Shown: positions 32,462 through 40,174, counted from the stretch's first letter. The stretch is 41,390 nt of DNA from JAAXTX01 sp035560715 (GCA_035560715.1 DATMYW010000040.1:1-41390); one strand, 5' to 3'. Numbers and translations are program-made. The notes: generated by a model from the sequence alone, not told the origin.

Positions 32462-33187
32462 TTATGATTCCTCGCTTCTTTTGGCACCGGCCGCGATGCG
32501 GATATCGCCGAACATACCGCCTTGACTCACGATGATGAGGCGCTGCTTCGCAAGCTCGAGGACCGCGAGAAACGAGACTATGACCTCCATTCGGTTCTCC
32601 GCGACGGCGATCAGCTCGCGGAATCCGTACTCGGCCCGGTCACGGAGCGACTCCTGTAGGCTCGCGATACGGTCCTCGAGACTCAGCACCTCCTCGATGA
32701 TCTCTTCGACTACGGCTTCCTTGGCCGGGATGTCTCCGAGCACCGACAGGTAGTGTCTGAGCAAGACATCCGCAGAAAGGCCCTTCGGCGGCGAGAACGT
32801 CTCGGGCGCACCGAGAAATTTCTCACGGGGATACGTACGACGTCCGGACAAAAACATCTTTGCCATCGTTTCCGAAGCGTCCTTGAAACGTTTGTATTCG
32901 ATGAGCCTGATCTCGAGATCCTCCATCGATTCTTCCTCCTCGTCGGTAAACGTAAGCACCGGCAGGAGCATCTTGGATTTGATCAGGATAAGCCGCGCGG
33001 CTATGACCAGGAATTCCGACAGATTCGAAAGCGAGATGGATTCGCGCTCGGAAGTCAGCCGTTCCAGATACTGGTCCGCGACTTCGGCGAGACTCACCTG
33101 TGTGATATCGAGTTTCCGTCCCTCGATGAGTGACAAGAGGAGCTCCAACGGACCTTCGAACTGTTTGATCCTGACCTGATGGGACAT
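32462..33187 (-). CDS. scpA: Segregation and condensation protein ScpA
   Basis: The 241-aa kleisin bridges SMC heads. The start MSHQVRIKQFEGPLELLLSLIE carries the family N-terminal signature and fixes the start at 33187; the frame is open 15 codons further. LSEFLVIAARLILIKSKMLLP follows, and the C-terminal winged helix has VIVSFLAVLELAKQRLIIV. It is the first gene of a run with scpB, the D,D-carboxypeptidase, mraY and pgk. No SD site is seen. Confidence 0.94.
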   Translation of the reverse strand: MSHQVRIKQFEGPLELLLSLIEGRKLDITQVSLAEVADQYLERLTSERESISLSNLSEFLVIAARLILIKSKMLLPVLTFTDEEEESMEDLEIRLIEYKRFKDASETMAKMFLSGRRTYPREKFLGAPETFSPPKGLSADVLLRHYLSVLGDIPAKEAVVEEIIEEVLSLEDRIASLQESLRDRAEYGFRELIAVAENRMEVIVSFLAVLELAKQRLIIVSQGGMFGDIRIAAGAKRSEES

Positions 33188-33260
33188 ACCGTGAAAAATA
33201 GGCGTCCGAAACACCGTCCCGACCTGTTCCACGATAGCATATTTCCCGCGGCTACGCCAT

Positions 33261-33294
33261 AAAAAACACCCGGAAGCCTGTTAGGGCCTCCGGG
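33261..33294 (-). terminator. Intrinsic terminator after the 222-aa gene
   Basis: The minus strand reads CCCGGAGGCC, six-base loop, GGCTTCCGGG, then TG and six T. Confidence 0.9.
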
Positions 33295-33336
33295 CGAGTC
33301 ACTCCGCCGTTTTCCGTCGACGGGAACAGCGTCTCC

Positions 33337-34005
33337 TTACGGGATCATTTCCCATCGTGAAACGAGGAATCGGTCGAACAGCACGTCGAACCAGTAACCC
33401 TCGAGGAAACTCCGCCAAGACCATCGCAACCGGACGGCTTCCGAGTGGACGGTCACGGATAATCCCTCTCCCTTCGCGGCATCCTGCAGGATGGTACGCA
33501 CATGACCGATCCGGTATTCCGCATCGACCAGAAAGACGCAAAATTCCTTTGTATCGGGATAGTGTTCCATCAGATCCTTCAGAAACTCCCGCACATTGTC
33601 ATGCCGATCTCCCGATATTCCTCTCGTTGAATACCGCTTCCGATCGACTTTGAGTTCCTCGAATTTCCTCGTGATAAACCATTCCGAAGCGCTGACAGCA
33701 CCCTCAAGATCTTCTTCCTGCCTCCCGGAAATAAATATCATCGGATCGTATTCGTATTCCGCGACATTCACGGTGGTCGCCGTGCACAGCATCACTTCCG
33801 TCAGTTCCCTCAGTCCGATGCATTTCCGTCGAAGACCGAGTTGTCGGCGCATGTAGGTGAAACACCGCCACGAAAGCAGTTGTGAGAACCATTCGGGAAG
33901 TGGACGACCGTCTGCGAACAACCGTATCCGATGTCCTGCCATATTGACGAAAACCACTCTGACAGCCGGTTCGTACCCCGCATGCTTTCCATTCGGTATG
34001 CCCAT
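33337..34005 (-). CDS. Hypothetical 222-aa protein
   Basis: I do not recognise this family. An ideal AGGAGGT site lies 5 bases before the ATG at 34005. It is soluble with no signal or membrane segment and rich in Arg, Trp and aromatic residues. Visible parts are an N-terminal strand pair (AVRVVFVNMAGHRIRLFADG), a helix with SQLLSWRCFTYMRRQLGL, a central SGRQEEDLEGAVSASEWFI, and an alpha/beta part KEFCVFLVDAEYRIGHVRTI. The last could be a nucleotide- or nuclease-type strand with D in VDAEY, but this is only a resemblance. It has its own promoter and terminator, so it is a single-gene unit between the MFS gene and scpA. Confidence 0.65.
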   Translation of the reverse strand: MGIPNGKHAGYEPAVRVVFVNMAGHRIRLFADGRPLPEWFSQLLSWRCFTYMRRQLGLRRKCIGLRELTEVMLCTATTVNVAEYEYDPMIFISGRQEEDLEGAVSASEWFITRKFEELKVDRKRYSTRGISGDRHDNVREFLKDLMEHYPDTKEFCVFLVDAEYRIGHVRTILQDAAKGEGLSVTVHSEAVRLRWSWRSFLEGYWFDVLFDRFLVSRWEMIP

Positions 34006-34052
34006 AGCGACCTCCTCGATTTGTATTGTTTAAGAGCCTTGATAGTGCCGGG

Positions 34053-34081
34053 AGTGTACGAAAAACGGACGCGCCTGTCAA
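34053..34081 (-). promoter_or_regulatory. Promoter of the 222-aa gene
   Basis: The minus strand reads TTGACA (34076-34081), 17 bases, TACACT (34053-34058). The -35 box lies in the loop of the MFS-gene terminator. The start is predicted near 34046, with a leader of about 40 nt. Confidence 0.75.
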
Positions 34082-34089
34082 CGCGTCCG
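34061..34089 (-). terminator. Intrinsic terminator of the MFS gene, with a -35 box in its loop
   Basis: CGGACGCG (minus), eight-base loop TTGACAGG, CGCGTCCG, then five T (34061-34065). It begins 22 bases after the MFS stop codon. Confidence 0.85.
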
Positions 34090-34110
34090 CCGCAACGGCA
34101 TGATCGTCTC

Positions 34111-35331
34111 CTATCTGCCGGCGAGCTCCGCTTCCGACGGCGTATCGTCGAGCGAGAAGGTCGCGAACAGCGAAACCAGGAGCACTGTCGCGGCCAGGAA
34201 AAAAACACTTCGGAGCGGAAACAGCGCCAGAAGCGGTATGGCCACGAGCGCGCCGACGACGTTCGCGGCGGGACGCGCCGTACGGAAGAACGCGATCAGG
34301 TCATCGTCGCGCCCGTCGATCTGCTTATAGAAGTACGCATCGCGCAGGACCTCGATTCCCGCCGCGCCGACACGCGACAGGAACAGGAGCACCCCCCAGA
34401 AAAAGAGGCTTGTCGAGGAAAAGAATCCGAACGCCGCGGTGACGACAAGCGCAAGCCCGAGGCTCATGATGAGGAATTCCTTCTCGCCGTACTCCTTGTC
34501 CGCGAGTACGCCGAGCGGATACTGCAGCAGCACGAACGGCAACAGCATGACCGTGAACAGGAGGCCTATGTCGTCCCAGGAAAACCCCAGGGACCTGAGG
34601 TGGATAGGCGTATAGACGATCATGATGACGTAAAAGATCTCGAGTCCGAACGAGACGAGATAGATCCGCAGGAGATCGCGTTCACGAAGCATCTTCTTCC
34701 ACGCGCTCCGCGCCTCCATATCCGCGGTATCGGGCGAATGACCGTTTCGCAGGAGGAGGATCGACGCCGCGAGCAGGATCGAATATCCGAGCGTCAGCCC
34801 GAAGAATATCCCCGAAAAATCGGCAAGCGCGAGGATCTTGGTGGAAAAGAACGGTGCGAGCATGATCCCCGCGTTCATGATCGTGAGGTGCAGGCCGCGG
34901 ACGCGCCCCGTCACGCCGTCATCGGAGAACTCCTCGAGAACCACGTCGAGCGTCACCCAGGCGAGGTTCGTCACGATAAGGAGCACGATTGCGAGCGCGG
35001 CCGCAGGCCAACCGATCGGTATGACCGACAGGATCGCCGACGCGGCGATGGACGCCAGGATGAGCAGGAAGAACGTCCGGACGCTTCCGCCGACGCGACG
35101 TATGATCGGATGCAATACCCACAGCAGCACGAAGACGATCGCGAAGGTCACAAGGTAGAACACGCCGACATTGTCGGAACCGATCACCCGCGCGAAGAGC
35201 GTGGACAGGATATACACGAAAAACGAATCCGTGAACCCGAAGACGAACGACAGCCCGTTGACCGCATGCGCCCCCTTCAGCTTCGCCATCTGTTCCCTTC
35301 TCTTCCTTGCCCACCCCTTGCTTCGAGTCAT
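34111..35331 (-). CDS. MFS transporter
   Basis: The 406-aa protein has about twelve hydrophobic segments in two six-helix halves, joined by a charged cytoplasmic loop (ARSAWKKMLRERDLL). Conserved MFS-type loops are seen as HPIIRRVGG after helix 2 and LGVLADKEYGEKEFLI in the second half. It moves a small solute across the membrane, but the substrate cannot be told from sequence. No SD site is present. A possible promoter on the minus strand reads TTGACC, 17 bases, TAAAGA just upstream. A dispersed repeat (35417-35429) separates it from the next gene. Confidence 0.88.
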   Translation of the reverse strand: MTRSKGWARKRREQMAKLKGAHAVNGLSFVFGFTDSFFVYILSTLFARVIGSDNVGVFYLVTFAIVFVLLWVLHPIIRRVGGSVRTFFLLILASIAASAILSVIPIGWPAAALAIVLLIVTNLAWVTLDVVLEEFSDDGVTGRVRGLHLTIMNAGIMLAPFFSTKILALADFSGIFFGLTLGYSILLAASILLLRNGHSPDTADMEARSAWKKMLRERDLLRIYLVSFGLEIFYVIMIVYTPIHLRSLGFSWDDIGLLFTVMLLPFVLLQYPLGVLADKEYGEKEFLIMSLGLALVVTAAFGFFSSTSLFFWGVLLFLSRVGAAGIEVLRDAYFYKQIDGRDDDLIAFFRTARPAANVVGALVAIPLLALFPLRSVFFLAATVLLVSLFATFSLDDTPSEAELAGR

Positions 35332-35416
35332 AGTGTCTTATTCTTTAGAGTCCATCAGATCGAAGGTCAACTATCCGATTCCAACGAATTTCGGATCTCT
35401 TTTCTGCTTCTCCTAA

Positions 35417-35429
35417 CTTTCGGCTTGTG
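35417..35429 (-). repeat. Dispersed intergenic repeat, copy before the MFS gene
   Basis: The minus strand reads ACAAGCCGAAAGT, preceded by AAGTCGAAAGTC. It is the reverse-oriented partner of the copy at 19574-19586. Confidence 0.5.
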
Positions 35430-35438
35430 ACTTTCGAC

Positions 35439-35858
35439 TTATTTGATACACCCCGCCTTGTACCCCTTCGACTGCGCATCATCGACGGACGTGAAACAGA
35501 CCAGGTTCTCAGGCTTGATCCGTTTCGCCGACGCGCATGAAGGCAGGTGGTACAGGGTCGAGTTCCTGCTCCCGACGAACGCGCAGTTCTTGGCATCCAC
35601 CGACGCGGCAACGGAAGTTGCAGCCGGTTTCAAGGGAAGGTTCGTATCGGTCGTCACACCGGCGACCTCGCCGCCTTGGCATTCCGAAGACGGCTTTTCC
35701 ACGACGAGCGGCCGTGCCGCGATGGAACTCCCCCGGAGGAACCCCGCCTCGAACATGAGCACTCCGACCAGTACCATCCCCGCGAGCGGTAGTATCCGTG
35801 TCCGCTCCCGAACAAGCAGATCTCTCATACCGGAAATCGCCCTTCGCATGGCTATCAT
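35439..35858 (-). CDS. Membrane-anchored protein with Ada-type metal-binding C-terminus
   Basis: The 139-aa protein has a basic N-terminus, one membrane segment (about residues 22-40), a low-complexity linker and a small C-terminal domain. That domain reads FVGSRNSTLYHLPSCASAKR and ends GYKAGCIK. This is the pattern of the Ada metal-binding-like module often found at the ends of secreted nucleases and CPR proteins, with cysteines and a histidine as likely zinc ligands. The first ATG (35858) is used; others follow at 35849 and 35828. It is divergent from rpmA. The function is unknown. Confidence 0.72.
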   Translation of the reverse strand: MIAMRRAISGMRDLLVRERTRILPLAGMVLVGVLMFEAGFLRGSSIAARPLVVEKPSSECQGGEVAGVTTDTNLPLKPAATSVAASVDAKNCAFVGSRNSTLYHLPSCASAKRIKPENLVCFTSVDDAQSKGYKAGCIK

Positions 35859-35868
35859 AGGGTCCTGA

Positions 35869-35897
35869 TTGACACATTTTCCCGTTTGTCTTATCAT
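35869..35897 (+). promoter_or_regulatory. Promoter of rpmA
   Basis: TTGACA (35869-35874), 17 bases, TATCAT (35892-35897). The start is near 35904, so the rpmA leader is about 28 nt and has no SD site. Confidence 0.8.
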
Positions 35898-35931
35898 AGC
35901 ACACATCGGTCTCATCCTAAATCTACCCCCT

Positions 35932-36234
35932 ATGGCACATCGTAAGGCAGGCGGCTCAACCTCACTCGGTCGTGAATCGGCCGCGCAACGCCTCGGCGTC
36001 AAGCTTTTCGGCGGAGAGTTCGCGAAAAAGGGAAATATCCTCATCCGGCAGCGTGGCACCAAGTTCCATCCGGGAGAGAACGTCCTCCGCACGAGCGACG
36101 ACACCCTGATGGCGATGCAAGACGGCATCGTCTCCTTCAAGCACAAGAAGATGCTCGCCTTCACCGGTAAGCTCGCGAAGCGCATCTTCGTGAACGTCAC
36201 TCCGAAGGAAGAGACCGTCCCGAAAGCGAAGTAG
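35932..36234 (+). CDS. rpmA: 50S ribosomal protein L27
   Basis: The 100-aa protein reaches the peptidyl-transferase centre with its N-terminus. The start MAHRKAGGSTSLGRESAAQ fixes the initiation codon at 35932; this is the directly mature form without the cleaved N-terminal extension found in Firmicutes. GNILIRQRGTKFHPGENV and the basic C-terminus are as expected. It is a single-gene unit with a strong promoter and terminator, apart from rplU. Confidence 0.97.
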   Translation: MAHRKAGGSTSLGRESAAQRLGVKLFGGEFAKKGNILIRQRGTKFHPGENVLRTSDDTLMAMQDGIVSFKHKKMLAFTGKLAKRIFVNVTPKEETVPKAK

Positions 36235-36253
36235 TCACGCCCGACACCCGAAA

Positions 36254-36276
36254 ACCCCGGATCAATCCGGGTTTTT
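36254..36276 (+). terminator. Intrinsic terminator of rpmA
   Basis: CCCGGAT, two-base loop, ATCCGGG, five T. Confidence 0.9.
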
Positions 36277-36283
36277 CATATCC

Positions 36284-36312
36284 TCATTCCTAAAACGTAG
36301 CTTTAGGAATGA
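36284..36312. repeat. Perfect 11-bp inverted repeat between two terminators
   Basis: TCATTCCTAAA, seven-base loop ACGTAGC, TTTAGGAATGA. It has no T-run. It sits between the rpmA terminator and the terminator of the 71-aa gene. Confidence 0.7.
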
Positions 36313-36342
36313 AGACTATTTCATACTGATTTCGCACGACCG

Positions 36343-36381
36343 AAAAAAAACAAAGCCCTCGGAGTTTCCTCGTAGGGCTTT
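36343..36381 (-). terminator. Intrinsic terminator of the 71-aa gene
   Basis: The minus strand has AAAGCCCT/AGGGCTTT arms with an inner GAGG/CTC stem, followed by G and eight T. Confidence 0.85.
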
Positions 36382-36477
36382 TCGTTCGGCTGAGGTGTGA
36401 AGACTTGTGGTCGCTTTCGATTTGATTGGTATTCGGGCGACCGGAAAATGTACACTTTCCGCCTAAATGACTGTCCG

Positions 36478-36693
36478 CTAATCGGAAGGAATCTGCTCCA
36501 TGTAACAGTCGAGGCTGTCACCTCTCCCCTTGTCGCCTCTCCCGATAGTGCCTGAGTCTGACTCGGAATACTGCTCCGAAAAGATCCAGGCGTTGGCGAT
36601 AACGCTTCCCATGGCGTGAAGTTGGGCTGCCACGTTATCGATTATTGTTGATGCGGAACTTCCATCCGGTGCGATATTCTTTTTTTCCTCCAT
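36478..36693 (-). CDS. Hypothetical 71-aa protein with very strong expression signals
   Basis: I do not recognise this protein. GGGGAG lies 7 bases before the ATG at 36693, and the promoter upstream has both consensus boxes. The sequence begins with an acidic-basic MEEKKNIAPDG, has an amphipathic helix (IIDNVAAQLHAMGSVIANAW) and ends in a Ser/Gly/Asp-rich tail with one cysteine. No signal peptide is present. It is a stand-alone unit with its own terminator. The strand and signals suggest high expression of a small soluble protein; a small RNA from the same promoter is the alternative. Confidence 0.6.
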   Translation of the reverse strand: MEEKKNIAPDGSSASTIIDNVAAQLHAMGSVIANAWIFSEQYSESDSGTIGRGDKGRGDSLDCYMEQIPSD

Positions 36694-36738
36694 GTCTGCT
36701 CCCCAGAGTTCGTTATTAAAAATCCATCAAAACAAAGT

Positions 36739-36766
36739 ATTATACATGATTACATTCGATTGTCAA
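36739..36766 (-). promoter_or_regulatory. Full-consensus promoter of the 71-aa gene
   Basis: The minus strand reads TTGACA (36761-36766), 16 bases, TATAAT (36739-36744). The start is near 36732 and the leader about 39 nt. Confidence 0.85.
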
Positions 36767-36808
36767 TGTTACTCATATATGCTTCCATCGAACGTCGCTG
36801 CCCTACAC

Positions 36809-36832
36809 GAAAAAGCGCCCTATATGGGGCGC
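36809..36832 (-). terminator. Intrinsic terminator of pyrG
   Basis: The minus strand reads GCGCCC, six-base loop, GGGCGC, then five T. It lies 29 bases after the pyrG stop. Confidence 0.85.
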
Positions 36833-36860
36833 CTTGAGCGATACCCCGCCGTATACTTCC

Positions 36861-38516
36861 CTATGCTCCCCGCTTCGCCGCGGCCTTTATGAACGCGAGA
36901 AACAGCGGATGCGGAGCGGCGAGTGACGACTGAAACTCGGGATGAAACTGCGTCCCGAGGAAGAACGGGTGCTCTTTGACCGGCAGTTCGGCGATCTCCA
37001 TCAGTACCCCGTCCGGCGATGTCGCCGAGAACGTCAGTCCGCCCTCCCGGAGCCGTGCCACGTATTCGGGATTCACCTCGTAGCGGTGCCGGTGACGTTC
37101 CACGATCTCCGGCGTGCCATACGCGGCGGCGGCTATCGTCTTCGGCGCGACGGCGGCCGCGTACCCGCCGAGCCGCATGCTGCCGCCGTAATCCTTTCGA
37201 CGGAGTTTCTCCTTCTGCCCTGGCATGATGTCGATGATAAGGTGCTTCGAGGTCGGATCGATCTCGGTCGTATTCGCATCCGCAAGCCCGAGCACGTTTC
37301 GCGCGTACTCGATGACGAGGAGCTGCATGCCGTAGCAGAGTCCGAAATACGGGATCTTATTCTCACGGCAGAAGCGGATCGCCGCGATCTTGCCTTCTAT
37401 CCCGCGAGAACCGAACCCGCCCGGGATGAGCACTCCGTCATATCCCTTCAGTTCGCTCACCTTTTCGGGATGCTTCTCGTATTCCTGACTGTCGAGCCAG
37501 CTGATTTCCGGCTTACATCCCTGGGCGAACGACGCGTGTTTGATCGCCTCGAGCACGCTGATATACACGTCCGAGAGCACGAAGTCGCCCGAATTGAAGT
37601 ACTTGCCCACGACCGCGATCTTCACCCGCTTCTTCGCGTTCTTGGCACGCGACACGAGCGTTTCCCACTCACCGATCTTGCGCGCCTTGCCGCGGAGCCC
37701 GAGCTTTTTGATGATGAGGTCGCTCAGCTTGTCCTTTTCGAAATTGATCGGCACCTCGTAAATACTGTCGATGTCCGGCGCCGAGATGACATCCTCCTTG
37801 CGGACATTGCAGAAGGTCGCGACCTTTTCCTTGCGCTTTTCATCGAGCGGCCACTCGGCGCGCGCGATGATGATGTCGGGCTGGACACCGGTCCCATTGA
37901 GCGTGCGTACGGCGTGCTGGGTCGGCTTGGTCTTCATTTCTCCGACCTTCGACGGCGTCGGCACGTAACTCACGATGACCGTCAACACGTCCTCGGGGCG
38001 TTCGATCTTCATCATACGGACCGCTTCGAGAAACAAGATGTTCTCGTACTCACCGACCGTCCCGCCGATCTCTACGATCGTCACGTCCGCCTCGGCCTTC
38101 TTCGCGGCGGTCTTGATCCGTGAGATCACCTCGCGCGGGATATGCGGCACCACCTGCACGCACTGGCCGCCGTACTCGAGGTTGCGCTCGCGGTCAATGA
38201 CGCTCTTGTACACCAGTCCGGTCGTCATGTAGTTGCCACGGTCGAGGGTGAGTCCCATGAACCGCTCATAGTTGCCCATGTCCTGGTCGGTCTCGTAGCC
38301 ATCAGCTAGCACGAACACCTCCCCATGCTCGGTCGGGTTCATCGTGCCGGCGTCGACATTGATATACGGGTCGATCTTGAGCGCCGTCACCCGGAGTCCC
38401 CGCGACTGCAGCAGCTTGCCGATGGAAGAAACGGTGATTCCCTTGCCGACCCCGCTCATCACGCCACCCACGACGAAGATGAACTTCGGCCGCTTCCCGA
38501 CGGTTCGTGTTGCCAT
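36861..38516 (-). CDS. pyrG: CTP synthase
   Basis: The 551-aa enzyme makes CTP from UTP, ATP and glutamine. The N-terminal synthetase domain has FVVGGVMSGVGKGITVSSIG, TALKIDPYINVDAGTMNP and HGEVFVLADGYETDQDMG. The C-terminal class I glutaminase domain has the nucleophile in YFGLCYGMQLLVIEYAR and the histidine-glutamate pair in GTQFHPEFQSS. The length is typical (545 aa). GGGGA lies before the ATG. It is a single-gene unit. Confidence 0.98.
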   Translation of the reverse strand: MATRTVGKRPKFIFVVGGVMSGVGKGITVSSIGKLLQSRGLRVTALKIDPYINVDAGTMNPTEHGEVFVLADGYETDQDMGNYERFMGLTLDRGNYMTTGLVYKSVIDRERNLEYGGQCVQVVPHIPREVISRIKTAAKKAEADVTIVEIGGTVGEYENILFLEAVRMMKIERPEDVLTVIVSYVPTPSKVGEMKTKPTQHAVRTLNGTGVQPDIIIARAEWPLDEKRKEKVATFCNVRKEDVISAPDIDSIYEVPINFEKDKLSDLIIKKLGLRGKARKIGEWETLVSRAKNAKKRVKIAVVGKYFNSGDFVLSDVYISVLEAIKHASFAQGCKPEISWLDSQEYEKHPEKVSELKGYDGVLIPGGFGSRGIEGKIAAIRFCRENKIPYFGLCYGMQLLVIEYARNVLGLADANTTEIDPTSKHLIIDIMPGQKEKLRRKDYGGSMRLGGYAAAVAPKTIAAAAYGTPEIVERHRHRYEVNPEYVARLREGGLTFSATSPDGVLMEIAELPVKEHPFFLGTQFHPEFQSSLAAPHPLFLAFIKAAAKRGA

Positions 38517-38576
38517 ATCGTTTCCCCGTCCCTCCTACGGTATGAGAAAAAGATGTTAGACCGATTTGCCACCCAG

Positions 38577-38607
38577 AAAAAAAGGGCGGGGGATGACACC
38601 CCTACCC
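38577..38607 (-). terminator. Intrinsic terminator of rplI, overlapping its stop codon
   Basis: The minus strand has GGGTAGGGG and CCCCCGCCC arms around a six-base loop, then seven T. The rplI TAG lies in the 5' arm. Confidence 0.85.
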
Positions 38608-39045
38608 TTCCGACTCCACCGCGATGAGGAACTTGGCCTTGGCGGTTCCGAAAGCCGCCTGTACCGGATACTCCCCGATTTCCTTGATCGGCTTCGGGAG
38701 GATGATATGCTGCGCGCCGACCTTCGCGATTCCCTTCTCCGTGATCGCCGTTGCGATCCCGGCCGCATCGATCGATCCGAAAAGCTTGCGCTCCTTCGTC
38801 TTCGCCCTGATGACGATACGTGCTCCGGCGAGTGCCTTGGCCGCAGCCTGTGCCTCCGCTTCGACGGACGCCTTGGCGGCCGCCATCTTCTCCGATTCCG
38901 ATGCGATACGGGCGAGCGTCGCCTCGGACGCCGGCTCAGCCAGCTTCTTCGGAAACAGGAAGTTCATGGCGTATCCGTCCGCGACGCTCTTCACATCCCC
39001 CACTTTCCCCACATTCGCGATATCTTTCTTCAGAACGACCTTCAT
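38602..39045 (-). CDS. rplI: 50S ribosomal protein L9
   Basis: The 147-aa protein has the N-terminal rRNA-binding domain MKVVLKKDIANVGKVGDVKS with the VADGYAMNFLFPKKLA signature, a long connecting helix rich in Ala/Glu, and a C-terminal domain with RKLFGSIDAAGIATAI. The length is usual (149 aa). It is a single-gene unit here; the common rpsF-ssb-rpsR neighbours are absent. L9 has been reported missing from many CPR lineages, so its presence may help place this genome. Confidence 0.96.
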   Translation of the reverse strand: MKVVLKKDIANVGKVGDVKSVADGYAMNFLFPKKLAEPASEATLARIASESEKMAAAKASVEAEAQAAAKALAGARIVIRAKTKERKLFGSIDAAGIATAITEKGIAKVGAQHIILPKPIKEIGEYPVQAAFGTAKAKFLIAVESEG

Positions 39046-39087
39046 ACCCGTTTCGTATGCTTATAATCGGATAAATTCTTCCAACTC

Positions 39088-39116
39088 AGTATAACCGCGA
39101 TCCGGAATGGAGGCAA
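39088..39116 (-). promoter_or_regulatory. Promoter of rplI
   Basis: The minus strand reads TTGCCT (39111-39116), 17 bases, TATACT (39088-39093). The start is near 39081, with a leader of about 36 nt and no clear SD site. Confidence 0.6.
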
Positions 39117-39255
39117 GGGCCAACAGCTAACCCGCGCGCGGTTCCATCGACGCATCGCTCACCGTACGTACCAGGTAATTCTCTAGAACAGCACCTACGC
39201 GGTATGCCCTCGCTCTGAGCCGTTAGCTTCTACCGCTCAAGAACGGGAATTCTTC
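39117..39255 (-). other. Non-coding stretch with possible RNA fold
   Basis: No gene is seen. AGCTAAC and GTTAGCT near its two ends are complementary and enclose about 90 bases that include a CCGCGCGCGG palindrome, ACCGCG/CGCGGT complements and TTCTAGAGAA. It is G+C-rich and free of T-runs. It lies between the L,D-transpeptidase terminator and the rplI promoter. Confidence 0.3.
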
Positions 39256-39291
39256 AAAAAAAAGACCGATTCCGCTTTTTCGGAATCGGTC
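39256..39291 (-). terminator. Intrinsic terminator of the L,D-transpeptidase gene
   Basis: GACCGATTCCG and CGGAATCGGTC arms around a short loop, then eight T on the minus strand. Confidence 0.95.
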
Positions 39292-39307
39292 GAACGTTTC
39301 AACCGGA

Positions 39308-40066
39308 TCACATGATGACTACCCTGTCCCCCACCTGCATCCATTTGTAGATCCTGACCGCGCTCTCATACAGGAGATGCACGCAACCGCTCGACGACGT
39401 GCCGCCGACCAGGACGCCGAAGTGGAGAAACTGCCCGTTGAAATATCTCAACGAGTACGGCATTTGCACGCGGTACAGATTGGACCAATGATTCTTTTCT
39501 TTGTTCAGGATACGAAAGGTTCCCGTCGAGGTGACGAATCCCCTTTCAGCCGTAGATACTGCCCCCCAGAATAGCAGCCTTCCGCCTTCGTATGCGGCGA
39601 ATTGCTGTTTTTTCTTGTCGATGACGATCGTCCTTCCGTCGAAGTCGATGGTCCGACGTATCGAGTCGGGAACATACGATTTCGCCAGGTCCATGTCGAT
39701 CGGTACGAGTACCTTCCGTCCGACTATCTTTCCGAGGTGGTACATGTCGACGCGGTTGACGTTCTCGAAAACGATGCGTCGTTCCTTGTCGGATCCGCAA
39801 ATCTTCCAGATGTCGTCGCCCGCCTTCATGACGTACCATCCGAACCCGTCCGGCACATCGGTAGTCTCGACATCCGAACGCGTCAGTCCGACCGCATCCG
39901 CACGATTCGAGTTCATGGTCCGGTCGATCATCATGTCGTAATTATCATTGGCGTATCTGTCGTACTCACGGCTTTCGGCTGACAGCGGTTTTGCAGAAAA
40001 CATGCTCAGAAACAGCGCGATGATCGCGAAAGGAACGAAAGAAACGAAAGAATGGCGATGTGTCAT
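39308..40066 (-). CDS. Secreted L,D-transpeptidase (YkuD) with LysM-like domain
   Basis: The 252-aa protein has a signal peptide (hydrophobic core about residues 10-28, ending AKPLSA). A LysM-like glycan-binding region (GWYVMKAGDDIWKICG, then KVLVPID) follows. The C-terminal YkuD domain has IVIDKKKQQFAAYEGGRLLF and the active-site motif HFGVLVGG-TSSSGCVHL, with H215 and C228. YkuD enzymes form 3-3 cross-links or attach proteins to peptidoglycan. The usual SHGC(I/V)R reads SSGCVH here, so two positions differ from the common form. It is a single-gene unit with a strong promoter. Confidence 0.9.
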   Translation of the reverse strand: MTHRHSFVSFVPFAIIALFLSMFSAKPLSAESREYDRYANDNYDMMIDRTMNSNRADAVGLTRSDVETTDVPDGFGWYVMKAGDDIWKICGSDKERRIVFENVNRVDMYHLGKIVGRKVLVPIDMDLAKSYVPDSIRRTIDFDGRTIVIDKKKQQFAAYEGGRLLFWGAVSTAERGFVTSTGTFRILNKEKNHWSNLYRVQMPYSLRYFNGQFLHFGVLVGGTSSSGCVHLLYESAVRIYKWMQVGDRVVIM

Positions 40067-40106
40067 GTCGTGATTGATTTTGATTGTTAAGAAAACTTGA
40101 CATTCT

Positions 40107-40135
40107 ATTGTACACGATTTTTAACTATTTGTCAA
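40107..40135 (-). promoter_or_regulatory. Promoter of the L,D-transpeptidase gene
   Basis: The minus strand reads TTGACA (40130-40135), 17 bases, TACAAT (40107-40112). The start is near 40100. A second TTGACA on the plus strand at 40097-40102 makes an inverted pair with it. Confidence 0.8.
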
Positions 40136-40174
40136 TAAGCCTTTCTATTGAAATTTATGGCTTATATATGCTAA

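Noticed and set aside
33931..35430. A 499-codon open frame on the plus strand opposite the MFS gene
   Set aside because: It is extremely rich in Arg, Asp, Glu and His with no domain, and it is the antisense of a clear polytopic membrane protein.
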